Assembly (NCBI GenBank): GCA_014874485.1
Contig: JADBJK010000012.1
Location: 1-45,121, forward strand
DNA: 45,121 bases
From: Chloroflexota bacterium
Lineage (GTDB): Bacteria > Chloroflexota > Anaerolineae > DTLA01
Direction: 5' to 3'
The position numbers were made by a program, and so were the translations under genes. The notes under the pieces were generated by a model. It worked only from the letters and a program-made list of their open reading frames with translations. It had not been told where the DNA came from and ran no database searches. Shown piece after piece: positions 16,508-26,537 of this stretch; the stretch's first letter is position 1; the number at the start of each line of letters is the position of its first letter.

Positions 16508-18085
16508 CTAGCCCCTGCCCTCCAGGGCCTCCTCCACTGCCCTGGCCAACGCGCCGCTTGCCACGAGCGCGACAACCGATTCTATGTACGGGTACATCAC
16601 GTCATCCCGCTCCAGGAACGGGACATGCCGACGAATCAGCGCATAGGCGGCCTGAGTGCCCTTGCCCAACCGCGCCGACGGGCCCAGAACATCGCGGCGG
16701 AAGTCAATCCCCTGCGCCGCCGCCATCAGTTCCAGCGCCAGAATCCGCTCCACGTTGGCGGCGATTCGCCGCGCGTGCCGTGCCGCCGTCGGCCCCATGC
16801 TCACGTGGTCCTCTATGTTCGCCGACGTGGGGATGGTGTCCGCGCTGGCCGGATGGGCCAGGACTTTGTTTTCCGACGCCAGCGCCGCCGCCGTGTACTG
16901 CGTCAGCATGAAGCCGGAGTTCAGCCCGCCCTCGCGGGTCAGGAACGCGGGCAGCGTCTCCGCGTTGCTGGACTCATCGGTGAGGCGCGCCAGCCGCCGC
17001 TCGGAGATGTTGCCCAGTTCGGTCAGCGCCAGGCTCAGGTAGTCCATGGCGATGGCCAGCGGCTCGCCGTGGAAGTTCCCGCCCGAAAGCACCGTCGCCT
17101 CGCCCGTGGCCTCGTCAAAGAAGATAAGCGGGTTGTCCGTCGCCGAGTTGAGTTCTATGCTCAGCACCCAACGGGCATAGGCGATGGCGTCGCGCACCGC
17201 GCCGTGCACCTGCGGGATGCACCGCAGGGTATAGGCGTCCTGGACGTTCAGCGGGTCGTCGGGGCGGGTGAACGTGCTGCCCTCAATCAGGCGGCGCAGG
17301 TAGGCGGCGCACTCCACCTGGCGGGGGTGCGGCCTCACGGCGTGGATGCGCGCGTCAAAGGCCCGCGGCGTCCCGTAGGTGGCCTCCAGGGTCAGGCACC
17401 CCGCGATGTCGGCCACGCGCGACAGGTTCTCCGCCTGCCACGTGGTCAGCGCCCCGATGGCGGCCATGAGCGCCGTGCCGTTGGTCAGGGCCAGGCCTTC
17501 CTTCGCCTCCAGCGTCGCAGGCTGAAGCCCGGCGCGCGCCAGGGCCTCGGCCCCAGGCAGCCGCTCGCCCTGGTACACCGCCTCGCCCAGGCCGATGATG
17601 GGCAGCGCCATGTGCGCCAGGGGAGCCAAATCCCCGCTGGCCCCCAGCGACCCCTGCGACGGCACCACCGGATGCACGCCGCGGTTCAGCATGTCCAGCA
17701 GCAGTTGCAGCGTCTCCAGGCGGATGCCCGAATGCCCCTTGGCGAGGGCGTTGGCGCGGATGAGCATCATGGCGCGGACCGTCGGCTCGTCCAACGGCTC
17801 GCCCACCCCCACCGCGTGGCTCATGAGGATGTTGCGCTGGAGTTGGCGAACCTGGTCGGGCGGGATGATGCGCCCCTTGAACGCCCCGAACCCCGTGGTA
17901 ACGCCGTACACCACCTCGCCGCGGGCGATGAACTCCTGCACTGCCCGTTCGGCCCGCCGTACCCGCGCGCGGCTTTCCTCGGACAACGTAACTTCTATGT
18001 GCTCGCCCCTGGAAGGCGCGTAGGCCACCGCCACCACGTCTTCCAGGGTGAGGCTATTTCCGTCAATCACCAGCCGAGAACTCAC
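16508..18085 (-). CDS. hutH: Histidine ammonia-lyase
   Basis: A 525-residue MIO-containing lyase that converts L-histidine to trans-urocanate and ammonia. The self-cyclising Ala-Ser-Gly triad is in GSLGASGDLAPLAH (residues 149-151 from the start used), and the catalytic tyrosine is in VVYGVTTGFGAF (Y60). The frame is open to 18154, but the GTG at 18085 begins VSSRLVIDGNSLTLEDVV, which fits the family N-terminus, and has GGAG nine bases upstream. It follows hutU after 136 bases that hold a strong hairpin. HutI and later enzymes are absent from the window. Related aromatic ammonia-lyases act on other amino acids, so a methylated histidine cannot be excluded. Confidence 0.93.
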   Translation of the reverse strand: MSSRLVIDGNSLTLEDVVAVAYAPSRGEHIEVTLSEESRARVRRAERAVQEFIARGEVVYGVTTGFGAFKGRIIPPDQVRQLQRNILMSHAVGVGEPLDEPTVRAMMLIRANALAKGHSGIRLETLQLLLDMLNRGVHPVVPSQGSLGASGDLAPLAHMALPIIGLGEAVYQGERLPGAEALARAGLQPATLEAKEGLALTNGTALMAAIGALTTWQAENLSRVADIAGCLTLEATYGTPRAFDARIHAVRPHPRQVECAAYLRRLIEGSTFTRPDDPLNVQDAYTLRCIPQVHGAVRDAIAYARWVLSIELNSATDNPLIFFDEATGEATVLSGGNFHGEPLAIAMDYLSLALTELGNISERRLARLTDESSNAETLPAFLTREGGLNSGFMLTQYTAAALASENKVLAHPASADTIPTSANIEDHVSMGPTAARHARRIAANVERILALELMAAAQGIDFRRDVLGPSARLGKGTQAAYALIRRHVPFLERDDVMYPYIESVVALVASGALARAVEEALEGRG

Positions 18086-18162
18086 GGCCAAACGCTCCAC
18101 CGTTATGTGTACTTCTGGATTCGGTTCTGTCCCTTGTCGGTGAACTACCCGCACATTCTCTT

Positions 18163-18197
18163 CAAGTGCGACGCACCTGCGAGGTGCGTCGCACTTG
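18163..18197. repeat. Strong hairpin (GTGCGACGCACC family) between hutU and hutH
   Basis: A perfect inverted repeat with 16-bp arms (CAAGTGCGACGCACCT and its complement) around a GCG loop. Relatives occur at 30452-30488, 39370-39402 and, in part, 44930-44960, so it is a dispersed repeat. In the hut transcript it would fold into a very stable stem after hutU and could lower or separate expression of hutH and later genes. Confidence 0.8.
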
Positions 18198-18221
18198 ACT
18201 GGTACCGCTCCGCAGTTATGT

Positions 18222-19871
18222 CTACTTCAGCATGGGAATCTTGATGCCGCGCTCTTTGGCCACCTGGATGGCGCGCTCGTATCCGGCGTCCGCATGGCGC
18301 ACCACGCCCATGCCCGGGTCGGTGGTGAGCACGCGCTCCAGCCGCCGAGCGGCTTCGGGCGTGCCGTCGGCCACGATGACCATCCCCGCGTGCTGGCTGT
18401 AGCCGATGCCCACGCCGCCGCCGTGATGGAAACTCACCCACGTCGCGCCGTTCACCGCATTGATGAGCGCGTTGAGGATGGCCCAGTCCGAGATGGCGTC
18501 GGAGCCGTCCTTCATCCCCTCGGTCTCGCGGCGCGGCGACGCCACCGAGCCGGCGTCCAGGTGGTCGCGCCCGATGACGATGGGCGCCTTCACCCGGCCG
18601 CTCGCCACCAGGTCGTTGAACGCCAGGCCGGCCTTGGCGCGCTCGCCGTACCCCAGCCAGCAGATGCGCGACGGCAGCCCCTGGAACTTGACCTTCTTCT
18701 GCGCCATCTTGATCCACCGCACCAGGTGCTCGTCGTGCGGGAACAGGTCCATGATGACCTGGTCGGTTACGTAGATGTCTCCCGGATCGCCCGAAAGCGC
18801 CACCCAGCGGAACGGCCCCTTGCCCTCGCAGAACAGCGGGCGGATGTACAGCGGCACGAATCCCTGGAAGTCAAAGGCGTTCTTTACGCCCATGTCGTAG
18901 GCGCGCTGGCGGATGTTGTTGCCGTAGTCAAAGACTACGCTCCCCTTCTTCTGGAAGTCCAGCATGGCCTGCACGTGGGCCGCCATGGATTCCATCGCGC
19001 GGCGCTTGAACTCCTCCGGGTCGCGCTCGCGGAGGGCCTTGGCCTCCTCAAAGGTCATCCCGCGCGGGAAGTAGCGCAGTGGGTCGTGGGCGCTCGTCTG
19101 GTCGGTTACCACGTCGGGCACGACGCCGCGCTCCACCAGTTCGGGCAGCACCTCCGCGGCGTTGCCGATGAGGCCCACCGAAAGCGGCTGCTCGGCCCTG
19201 ACGGCCTCCTCAACCCACGTCATTGCCTCCTCTATGTTCTCGGCGATGCGGTCCAGGTAGCCGGTGCGGAGCCGCCGCTCGGCGCGCCATCGGTCAATCT
19301 CCACCACCAGCGCCACGCCCTCGTTCATGGTAACCGCCAGAGGTTGTGCGCCGCCCATCTCGCCCAGGCCCGCGGTCAGGACAAACTTGCCCTTCAGGCT
19401 CGGCCAGCCCTGGGCCTTGGCGCAGGCGGCCAGGGTCTCATACGTGCCCTGGAGAATGCCCTGCGTGCCGATGTAAATCCAACTGCCCGCCGTCATCTGC
19501 CCGTACATGATGAGGCCCTTGCGCTCCAGTTCGTCAAAGTAGTCCTGCGTGGCCCAGGCGGGCACCAGGTTGGAGTTGGCGATGAGGACGCGCGGGGCGT
19601 CGGGGTGGGTCTTGAACACGGCGACGGGCTTGCCGCTCTGGACCAGGAGCGTCTCGTCGGGTTCCAGGTTGCGCAAACTCTCCAGAATCGCGTCAAAGCA
19701 CTCCCAGTTGCGCGCCGCCTTGCCGCTCCCCCCGTACACGATGAGGTTATCGGGGTCAAAGGCCACGTCGGGGTCCAGGTTGTGCTGAATCATGCGGTAA
19801 GCAGCTTCAATGAGCCAGTTCTTGCAGGTCAATTGAGTACCCGTAGGCGGATGAATCACTCGCTTGGCCAT
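18222..19871 (-). CDS. hutU: Urocanate hydratase
   Basis: A 549-residue NAD+-dependent urocanase that hydrates urocanate to 4-imidazolone-5-propionate. Family segments: [17 protein letters not shown] near the N-terminus, [18 protein letters not shown] (in part), [13 protein letters not shown] for nucleotide binding, and [14 protein letters not shown]. The C-terminus has [19 protein letters not shown]. Length is normal. The ATG at 19871 is preceded by GAGGGAG; a TTG two codons earlier is less likely. It starts 12 bases after the ABC ATPase stop, so it is co-transcribed with the transporter. That link suggests the imported compound is histidine-related. Confidence 0.96.
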   Translation of the reverse strand: MAKRVIHPPTGTQLTCKNWLIEAAYRMIQHNLDPDVAFDPDNLIVYGGSGKAARNWECFDAILESLRNLEPDETLLVQSGKPVAVFKTHPDAPRVLIANSNLVPAWATQDYFDELERKGLIMYGQMTAGSWIYIGTQGILQGTYETLAACAKAQGWPSLKGKFVLTAGLGEMGGAQPLAVTMNEGVALVVEIDRWRAERRLRTGYLDRIAENIEEAMTWVEEAVRAEQPLSVGLIGNAAEVLPELVERGVVPDVVTDQTSAHDPLRYFPRGMTFEEAKALRERDPEEFKRRAMESMAAHVQAMLDFQKKGSVVFDYGNNIRQRAYDMGVKNAFDFQGFVPLYIRPLFCEGKGPFRWVALSGDPGDIYVTDQVIMDLFPHDEHLVRWIKMAQKKVKFQGLPSRICWLGYGERAKAGLAFNDLVASGRVKAPIVIGRDHLDAGSVASPRRETEGMKDGSDAISDWAILNALINAVNGATWVSFHHGGGVGIGYSQHAGMVIVADGTPEAARRLERVLTTDPGMGVVRHADAGYERAIQVAKERGIKIPMLK

Positions 19872-19883
19872 ATCCAACTCCCT

Positions 19884-21965
19884 CTAGTTGTCAGTTTTCT
19901 TCGGAACGGTAACGACCGCCTCCACCTTCCGCAATTCCTCCAGCGGAATGTGGCAGAAAATCCGATGTCCGTTGCCCGCATCCTGCCAGGGCGGGATCTC
20001 GCGCTCGCAAATCTCGCCGAGTTTGCGCGGGCAGCGCGTGTGGAATCGGCAACCGCTGGGCGGGTTCAGCGCGCTGGGGACCGAGCCGCTCAGACGGATG
20101 CTCTTCTGCTGCACCGTCGGGTCGGGGAACGGCACCGCCGACAGGAGCGCCTCGGTGTACGGGTGGTACGGCGGCGCGTAGATGGCTTCCGCGGGGCCCG
20201 ACTCTACCACGTGACCCAGGTACATGACGGCGATGTAGTCGCAGAAGAACCGCACCACGCTCAGGTCGTGGGCGATGAACACCATCGTCGTGCCCAGTTC
20301 GGCCTGAATCTCCAGCAGCAGGTTGAGCACCGCCGCCTGCACCGAAACATCCAGCGCCGACACCGGCTCGTCGCACAGCACCATGGCCGGCAGGCCCGCG
20401 ATGGCCCGCGCGATGCCCACGCGCTGCTTCTCGCCGCCGCTCAACTGCCGCGGCAGGCGGTCGTAGTACCGCTCGCCCAACTTCATCATCTCCAGCAGGC
20501 GGACGACTTCGCCGCGCACCTGATTGCGCGGGACCTTCCGGAAGCGGCGCAACGGCCAGGCGATCTGCTGCCCCACGCTGAACGACGGGTTGAGCGTGGA
20601 ATCGGGGTTCTGGAACACCATTTGCAGGTTGCGGATGACCTCCAGGCTGCGTTTGGAGACCGGCACAGAGATGTCCACGCCCATAAACTCGAACTCGCCG
20701 CCCGTCGCCTTCTCCATGCCCACGATGGTCTTGACGAGGGTCGTCTTCCCGCAGCCTGACTCGCCCACGATGCCCAGCGTCTGCCCGCGCTTCACCTCCA
20801 CGCTCACGCCATCCACAGCCTTCACCAGTTGCTTGCGGCCCATGAGTTGCCTGGACGGCACCTCGTAGTAGGTCCTGGCATCCCGCACGCGGAGCAGGGG
20901 CTTCTCGTCGGCGGCAGCGACGTGCGTGGCCGGCAGGCGGGTGGGCACCTCGTCGGACGGCGCCCAGACCGACTGCGCTACCTCCTCGGCGAACAGGCAC
21001 CGCGCCCAATGGCCCGATGCCACCTCGCGCAGTTCGGGACGGGTCATGGAACACTCGGGACGCGCATAGGGGCACCGCGGCTCAAAGACGCACCCAGGCG
21101 GCAGGTTGTCTGGCGGCGGCACTCGCCCCTTGATGGGGTACAGGTAACTGCTGGCCTTGTCCATGCCCAGCCTCGGCACGCACCGCATCAGCCCCTGGGT
21201 GTAGGGGTGGTGCGGCCGCAGGAACACCTTCTCCACCGATGCGCGCTCCACCAACTCGCCCGCGTACATCACGCCCACCGTGTCGGACACGCGCGCGATG
21301 ACGCCCAGGTTGTGGCTGATGTACATGATGGCGGTGTCAAAGTCCTTCTGCAGTTCCTCCACCAGGTCCAGCACCGCCGCCTCCACCGTAACGTCCAGAG
21401 CGGTGGTCGGCTCGTCCATGATGAGGAGTGCGGGGTCGTTGAGCAGCGCCATGGCGATGACCACGCGCTGCTGCTGCCCGCCCGACAGTTGGTGGGGGTA
21501 GCGCCGCATGACGCTGGCAGGGTCGGGCATGTACACGCGCTGGAGCATCTGGATGCACCGCTCCTCGGCCTCCTTGCGCTTCATTCCTCGGTGCACCACC
21601 AGCACTTCGCTCAATTGCTCGCCGATGCGCAGCGAGGGGTTGAGCGCCTGCATGGGGTCCTGGTACACCATGGCGATGCGGTCGCCACGCAACCGACGCA
21701 GTTCCTCCTCGGAGCGGCCCACCAGGTCCTGCCCCTGGAACAGGATGCGCCCGTTGGTGATGCGCCCGTTCCGTCCCAGGAAGTTGACGATGCCAAAGGC
21801 GACGGTGCTCTTGCCGCAGCCCGACTCGCCCACGATGCCCAGCGTCTCGCCGCGGCGTATCTCAAACGACACGTTGCGCACCGCCGTTACGTCGCCCTTG
21901 CGCGTCTCGTAGGCGATGGCCAGGTCGTGCACCTTCAGGATGGGAGCACTACGCGCTTGTTGCAT
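19884..21965 (-). CDS. Peptide/nickel-type ABC transporter, fused ATPase (DppD-DppF)
   Basis: A 693-residue protein holding two complete ABC ATPase modules in one chain. Module one has Walker A GESGCGKST, signature LSGGQQQR and Walker B ALLIMDEPTTALD; module two has GESGCGKTT, LSGGEKQR and MVLCDEPVSALD. Each ends with the cysteine-containing tail of the oligopeptide/dipeptide branch (FEPRCPYARPEC and FHTRCPRKLGEICE). It powers import by the two permeases encoded just upstream. GsiA and YejF are known fused examples. The ATG follows AAAGGGAC. Peripheral membrane, cytoplasmic side. Confidence 0.94.
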   Translation of the reverse strand: MQQARSAPILKVHDLAIAYETRKGDVTAVRNVSFEIRRGETLGIVGESGCGKSTVAFGIVNFLGRNGRITNGRILFQGQDLVGRSEEELRRLRGDRIAMVYQDPMQALNPSLRIGEQLSEVLVVHRGMKRKEAEERCIQMLQRVYMPDPASVMRRYPHQLSGGQQQRVVIAMALLNDPALLIMDEPTTALDVTVEAAVLDLVEELQKDFDTAIMYISHNLGVIARVSDTVGVMYAGELVERASVEKVFLRPHHPYTQGLMRCVPRLGMDKASSYLYPIKGRVPPPDNLPPGCVFEPRCPYARPECSMTRPELREVASGHWARCLFAEEVAQSVWAPSDEVPTRLPATHVAAADEKPLLRVRDARTYYEVPSRQLMGRKQLVKAVDGVSVEVKRGQTLGIVGESGCGKTTLVKTIVGMEKATGGEFEFMGVDISVPVSKRSLEVIRNLQMVFQNPDSTLNPSFSVGQQIAWPLRRFRKVPRNQVRGEVVRLLEMMKLGERYYDRLPRQLSGGEKQRVGIARAIAGLPAMVLCDEPVSALDVSVQAAVLNLLLEIQAELGTTMVFIAHDLSVVRFFCDYIAVMYLGHVVESGPAEAIYAPPYHPYTEALLSAVPFPDPTVQQKSIRLSGSVPSALNPPSGCRFHTRCPRKLGEICEREIPPWQDAGNGHRIFCHIPLEELRKVEAVVTVPKKTDN

Positions 21966-21995
21966 GTCCCTTTGCCTTTCCCCGAATCTGTCGCA

Positions 21996-22880
<885 letters not shown>

Positions 22881-22922
22881 GTGCGCCTCTCCTCGCGTCT
22901 TGCCCACTCCGACGGTCCCCGA

Positions 22923-24224
22923 TTACGTGTAACGAATGCGTGGGTTGAGGAATGTATAGATAATATCGGCCACCAGTTGCGTCCCGACGGCGAGGGCCAC
23001 CATGACCATTGCCCCCGCCTCAATGGCGTTGATGTCCTTGAACAGCGCCGAGTCCAGCGTGTACATCCCCAGGCCAGGATAGCCAAACACCGACTCCACG
23101 ACCACGATGCCGCCGATAAGCCAGTTCACATGGAGCATAATCACAGTGATGGGGGCCATGAGGGCGTTGCGAACGGCGTGCTTGAACACGATGCGCCAGT
23201 AGGGCAAGCCCTTGAGGAACGCCGTGCGGATGTAGGGCGCGTTCATGACCTCTATCATGCTGGCGCGCGTCATGCGGGTAACGTAGCCCACCTCCACCAG
23301 CGTCAGCGTGAGCACGGGCAGGATGAGCAGCTTGGGCTGCATGAACGGCGCCACGTCGCTCACGAACACCGCCGCGCCTGGCAAGACCTTCAGCCAGAAC
23401 GCGAACAGCAGGATGAGGAACACGCCGCTGGCAAACTCAGGCACCGAGGTGGTGATCAGGCTGAACAGCGAGATGGTGCGGTCCGCGGCGCGCCCCTCCT
23501 TCAGGCCCGCCAGGATGCCCAAGAGGAGCGCGATGGGCATGATGATGACGAAGGCGATGCCCGCCAAGACGAACGAGTTGCGCAGCCGTCGCACCAGCGT
23601 AGGCCCCACCGGCTTGTTGGTGCGGAGGGAGATGCCTGGGTCGCCCCGCAGCAGCCCCTTGCGGAGCGGGTAGTACTCCACGCCGCTGGCTTCGGTCATC
23701 GTGCGGCCTGCCGAGGCGGGGCCGACCTTCTGCGTCTCCTCGCCCTTGCGCCACAGAACCACGTGGTCGGCGGTGTCCACGCCCCAGAAGATTTCGCTCC
23801 CGTCCTCGGCCACCTTCCAGTCCTCAAACAGGACCTCCTCGCGGGTCCCATCGGGGCTGAAGCGAATCTCCACGAGGCCCGTGCCCTTCTTCATGCGCCA
23901 CTGCTTCAGCGTGCCGTCGGGCTCCACCGCGTACCAAGACGGGCTATCGTACTGCCCCACCTGCGTGTAGCGCAGGGGCTTGCCCACCAGCCGCCACAAG
24001 CGCCAGTCGTTGCCCACCAGCCAGTCCAGGTAGCGCACCACCACGCTCTGGTCCAGCCCCATCTGGTCGCGCAGCAACTCCACCTGCTCCGGCGTCGCGA
24101 ACTGGCCCAGGATGTGCCGGGCCACATCCCCGGGCGCCACCTCCGAGATGAGGAAGATGGCGATGGACACGAGGAGCATCGTCAGGAGCATGAATCCGAT
24201 TCGGCGCAGGATGTACTTGGCCAT
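22923..24224 (-). CDS. ABC transporter permease (DppB-like) with large periplasmic insertion
   Basis: A 433-residue permease, about 100-130 residues longer than usual DppB proteins. TM1 is at residues 9-29 and the family segment QVELLRDQMGLDQSVVVRYL at 47-66 is normal. The usual short loop before GDPGISLRTNKPV (194-206) is here expanded by about 115 residues (72-187), rich in charged and aromatic residues with no membrane helix, so it should lie outside the membrane. The five later helices and the ASMIEVMNAPYIRTAFLKG motif region are intact. The ATG follows GGGGAG. The insertion may help dock the binding protein or its ligand (inference). Confidence 0.9.
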   Translation of the reverse strand: MAKYILRRIGFMLLTMLLVSIAIFLISEVAPGDVARHILGQFATPEQVELLRDQMGLDQSVVVRYLDWLVGNDWRLWRLVGKPLRYTQVGQYDSPSWYAVEPDGTLKQWRMKKGTGLVEIRFSPDGTREEVLFEDWKVAEDGSEIFWGVDTADHVVLWRKGEETQKVGPASAGRTMTEASGVEYYPLRKGLLRGDPGISLRTNKPVGPTLVRRLRNSFVLAGIAFVIIMPIALLLGILAGLKEGRAADRTISLFSLITTSVPEFASGVFLILLFAFWLKVLPGAAVFVSDVAPFMQPKLLILPVLTLTLVEVGYVTRMTRASMIEVMNAPYIRTAFLKGLPYWRIVFKHAVRNALMAPITVIMLHVNWLIGGIVVVESVFGYPGLGMYTLDSALFKDINAIEAGAMVMVALAVGTQLVADIIYTFLNPRIRYT

Positions 24225-24319
24225 GCTACTCCCCTAACTGGACGGAACCGCGTCTTCTAGACAATGCCCAACAGGTTGCAAGGGCGGCATGGGTTTGGGC
24301 TGTGTTGTCGCTCCAAGTT

Positions 24320-24354
24320 CGGCTCCCATGCCCGGCGAGCGAGCATGGGAGCCG
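24320..24354 (-). other. Hairpin between binding-protein and permease genes
   Basis: An inverted repeat with 12-bp arms (CGGCTCCCATGC / GCATGGGAGCCG) and an 11-nt loop sits in the 199-base gap after the binding-protein stop. No U tract follows. Such intercistronic hairpins often protect the upstream message from 3' decay, giving more binding protein than permease. The rest of the gap (24225-24423) shows nothing else. Confidence 0.6.
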
Positions 24355-24423
24355 GGTGTGCATTGTTACCGATGACCCAGGTGCTGCACGGGTCGCTCCC
24401 AGGGCGGAGACGGACGAACCGCG

Positions 24424-26145
24424 CTAGGCCTCCGGGTCGTACCAAGCGTTGTACAGGATGTCGTAGTTGGTCGGGTGCGCGCCCACGTTCTTGAACTTCT
24501 TGTTGGCAATGTACCAGACATTGGTCCAGAACGCAATTCCGACCGAGCCGCGCTCCATCTGGATGTCCTCCAGTTTGCACATGATGGCGCGGCGCTTCTC
24601 CACATCCAGCGTCCGCTCGGCTTCCTTGAGCAGCGTGGTGAACTCGGGATCCACCCAGTAGGTCTCGTTCCAGGGCACGGGCTTGCCGGTGTCGTCGGCG
24701 GTGTAGGCTAGCGCCAGCACCATGGTGCCCAGCGGGCGGTGCGCCCAGATGGTGATGCCCAGCGGGACCTCGGTCCAGATGTCCCAGTACTGCGCCGACG
24801 GCAGGATGTTGAGTTTGATGTCAAACCCGCCCGCGGCAGCCGACTCACGCAGGGCCTGCGCCATGGCCGGTTCGGCGCGCGCCTGCTGCGTGGACAGTTC
24901 CACCGACAGGCCATTGGGGTAGCCGGCCTCGGCCAGCAGTTTCTTGGCCCCTTCCGGATCGTAGGGCGGGATGTCCTTCGGGCAGTACTCGGGGTGAATC
25001 GGCGCGACGTGCGCGTCGTGGCCCAGGACGCCCTCGCCGAACCAGGCCAGGTCCAGCATCTTCTGGCGGTCAATGCACTTCTTGAGCGCCAGGCGCACCC
25101 GATTGTCGTTCCAGGGCTCCTTGTCCACACGCATGCGGATGACGAAGGTCTGGGCTGTGGCCGTGGAGTACACCTTGACGGTGGGCAGGTCCTTCACCGC
25201 CTGCCAGATTTCCGCGGACGGGTTGAAGATGTTGTCCACCTGGCCGCTCTGCATGGCCGCGATGCGGGCCGCGTCGTCCTGGCCCAGGTCCAGGTACACC
25301 AGTTTGTCCAGGTACGGGTAGGGCTTGCCGTCGTCGGCCATCAGCCAGTAGTCCTCGCGGCGGCGGAACACGGCGCGCTCGGTCTCGCGGAACTCCTCCA
25401 GCAGGAACGGCCCCGTGCCGATGGGCTGCTTCGTGATGTCGCCCTCAAAGGTGCGCGGGACGATCATCGCGGGATAGTGGAACAGGTGCTCGGGCACGGC
25501 GATCTGCGGCGAGTCCAGGTGCAGTTTGATGGTGTAATCGTCCACCTTCTCAATGCCGGTCGGCTGGAGGTAACTCAGCAGGCCCAGCATGGACGAGCCC
25601 ACGTCCTTGTCCAGCCACTGCTGGAAGTTGAAGATGACGTCATCGGCGGTCAGTTCCTGGCCGTTGTTGAACTTGATGCCCTTGCGGATGTACAGCGTCC
25701 ACTCCTTGACCTCGGCGTCGGCCTCCCACTTCTCCAGCAGCCAGGGGTGCGTGATGTTGTCATAGTCGGTATAGGTCAGGTACTCGCAGACCTGGCGGAA
25801 CTGGTTCACGCCTTCAATCCACGACAGGCGGGCGGGATGGTCCACGCGGGGCACGCGGGTTGCGATGGTCATGGTGCCACCGCGCTTGGGGCCGGCCGGC
25901 TTCGGGGTCGCGGTCGGCGGAACGGGTGTCGGCTGTACGGCGGGTGGATTCGTGGGTGCGGTGGTCGGGGTCGCTTTGGTGCCGCATGCGGACAGGAAAG
26001 CGGTCGCACTGGCCAGGGACATGCCCAGCAACGTGGCGTTGCGAAGGAACTCGCGTCGGGTGATCCGCCCCTTCTTGTAGAGTTCCTTCAACTCGGGGAT
26101 GTACGGGTGCTCGTGCTGGTTCTCATCCTTCTTGATGATCTCCAT
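24424..26145 (-). CDS. ABC transporter substrate-binding protein (family 5, Tat-type lipoprotein)
   Basis: A 573-residue extracytoplasmic solute-binding protein of the DppA/OppA family. The N-terminal tail carries a twin-arginine-like signal (TRREFLRNATLLG) followed by a hydrophobic stretch and a lipobox ending LSAC, then a Pro/Thr-rich linker, as expected for a cell-surface lipoprotein. The body has family segments such as GIKFNNGQELTADDVIFNF and PIGTGPFLLEEF. The ATG at 26145 follows GAGGAGGAG; earlier in-frame starts lack this. First gene of the ABC-hut-mttB operon, read from a consensus promoter 250 bases upstream. The ligand is not evident; methylated amino acids or small peptides are candidates. 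Confidence 0.93.
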   Translation of the reverse strand: MEIIKKDENQHEHPYIPELKELYKKGRITRREFLRNATLLGMSLASATAFLSACGTKATPTTAPTNPPAVQPTPVPPTATPKPAGPKRGGTMTIATRVPRVDHPARLSWIEGVNQFRQVCEYLTYTDYDNITHPWLLEKWEADAEVKEWTLYIRKGIKFNNGQELTADDVIFNFQQWLDKDVGSSMLGLLSYLQPTGIEKVDDYTIKLHLDSPQIAVPEHLFHYPAMIVPRTFEGDITKQPIGTGPFLLEEFRETERAVFRRREDYWLMADDGKPYPYLDKLVYLDLGQDDAARIAAMQSGQVDNIFNPSAEIWQAVKDLPTVKVYSTATAQTFVIRMRVDKEPWNDNRVRLALKKCIDRQKMLDLAWFGEGVLGHDAHVAPIHPEYCPKDIPPYDPEGAKKLLAEAGYPNGLSVELSTQQARAEPAMAQALRESAAAGGFDIKLNILPSAQYWDIWTEVPLGITIWAHRPLGTMVLALAYTADDTGKPVPWNETYWVDPEFTTLLKEAERTLDVEKRRAIMCKLEDIQMERGSVGIAFWTNVWYIANKKFKNVGAHPTNYDILYNAWYDPEA

Positions 26146-26390
26146 CGGATACTCCTCCTCTTGTGTAGAGAATCTGCCCACTCACGTGGGGTTCGGAAAC
26201 CTCCTTTGGCTCCGAAATCCGAGTCATCGCAGGAATCTGTCCGAGAGCACCTCCTTTCTACCCGCTGATGGGGATGTGAAACCGGGATGTCTTCGGCTAC
26301 GCTATGAGAGTGGTCCCTAGGATTGCCGCCTCATTCCGTTGCCTGCCTGTCCGCAGTCCGCCGACGGAGATATGGAACGGGCAGTTCTGA
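26146..26390 (-). other. Long 5' leader of the ABC operon
   Basis: About 245 bases separate the predicted transcription start from the binding-protein ATG. The leader RNA has two AAAGGAGG tracts with no obvious gene behind them (complements at 26251-26258 and 26200-26207), and a small hairpin CCCAC-GUGA-GUGGG with a GNRA-type loop (26177-26190). I do not recognise a known riboswitch; in particular no B12-box was seen. It might allow translational control of the operon. Confidence 0.45.
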
Positions 26391-26397
26391 TATATCA
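26388..26397. promoter_or_regulatory. Operator candidate TGATATATCA at the ABC operon promoter
   Basis: A perfect 10-bp palindrome that begins at the base after the -10 box of the leftward promoter. The same core lies one base after the -10 box of the mttB1 promoter (4692-4701). The GntR gene is divergent from it, which is the usual place for a GntR target. Confidence 0.65.
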
Positions 26398-26426
26398 ATT
26401 ATAGCACATGCTGTGCTACCTGTCAA
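26398..26426 (-). promoter_or_regulatory. Consensus promoter of the ABC-hut-mttB operon
   Basis: On the minus strand TTGACA (26426-26421), a 17-base spacer and TATAAT (26403-26398), a perfect sigma70-type match. The spacer holds the inverted repeat TAGCACA-TGC-TGTGCTA (26402-26418), a second possible operator. The arrangement with TGATATATCA downstream copies that of mttB1. Confidence 0.85.
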
Positions 26427-26431
26427 GAGAG

Positions 26432-26443
26432 ATACGCGCGTAT
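26432..26443. promoter_or_regulatory. Palindrome ATACGCGCGTAT at the gntR -35 region
   Basis: A perfect 12-bp palindrome touching the -35 box of the gntR promoter, followed by a looser dyad ATTGC-N6-GCAAT (26442-26457) across the spacer. Either could be an autoregulatory site. The half-sites differ from TGATATATCA. Confidence 0.45.
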
Positions 26444-26471
26444 TGCCAAATAGCAATTTTTGTGGTATAAT
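26443..26471 (+). promoter_or_regulatory. Promoter of the GntR regulator gene
   Basis: TTGCCA (26443-26448), a 17-base spacer and TATAAT (26466-26471), with TGG just before the -10 box (extended -10). The gene's ATG is 67 bases further on. This promoter is back to back with that of the ABC operon. Confidence 0.75.
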
Positions 26472-26537
26472 GTATGCGCAAACTCGTTGCGGAATCGGGC
26501 ATGTCCCTGCAGAACCGTATTCGGACAGGAGGTTCTC

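Noticed and set aside
26146-26390. Cobalamin or other known riboswitch in the ABC operon leader
   Set aside because: A B12-type switch would fit the corrinoid theme, but I could not find the B12 box or any other conserved core in the leader on the transcribed strand.
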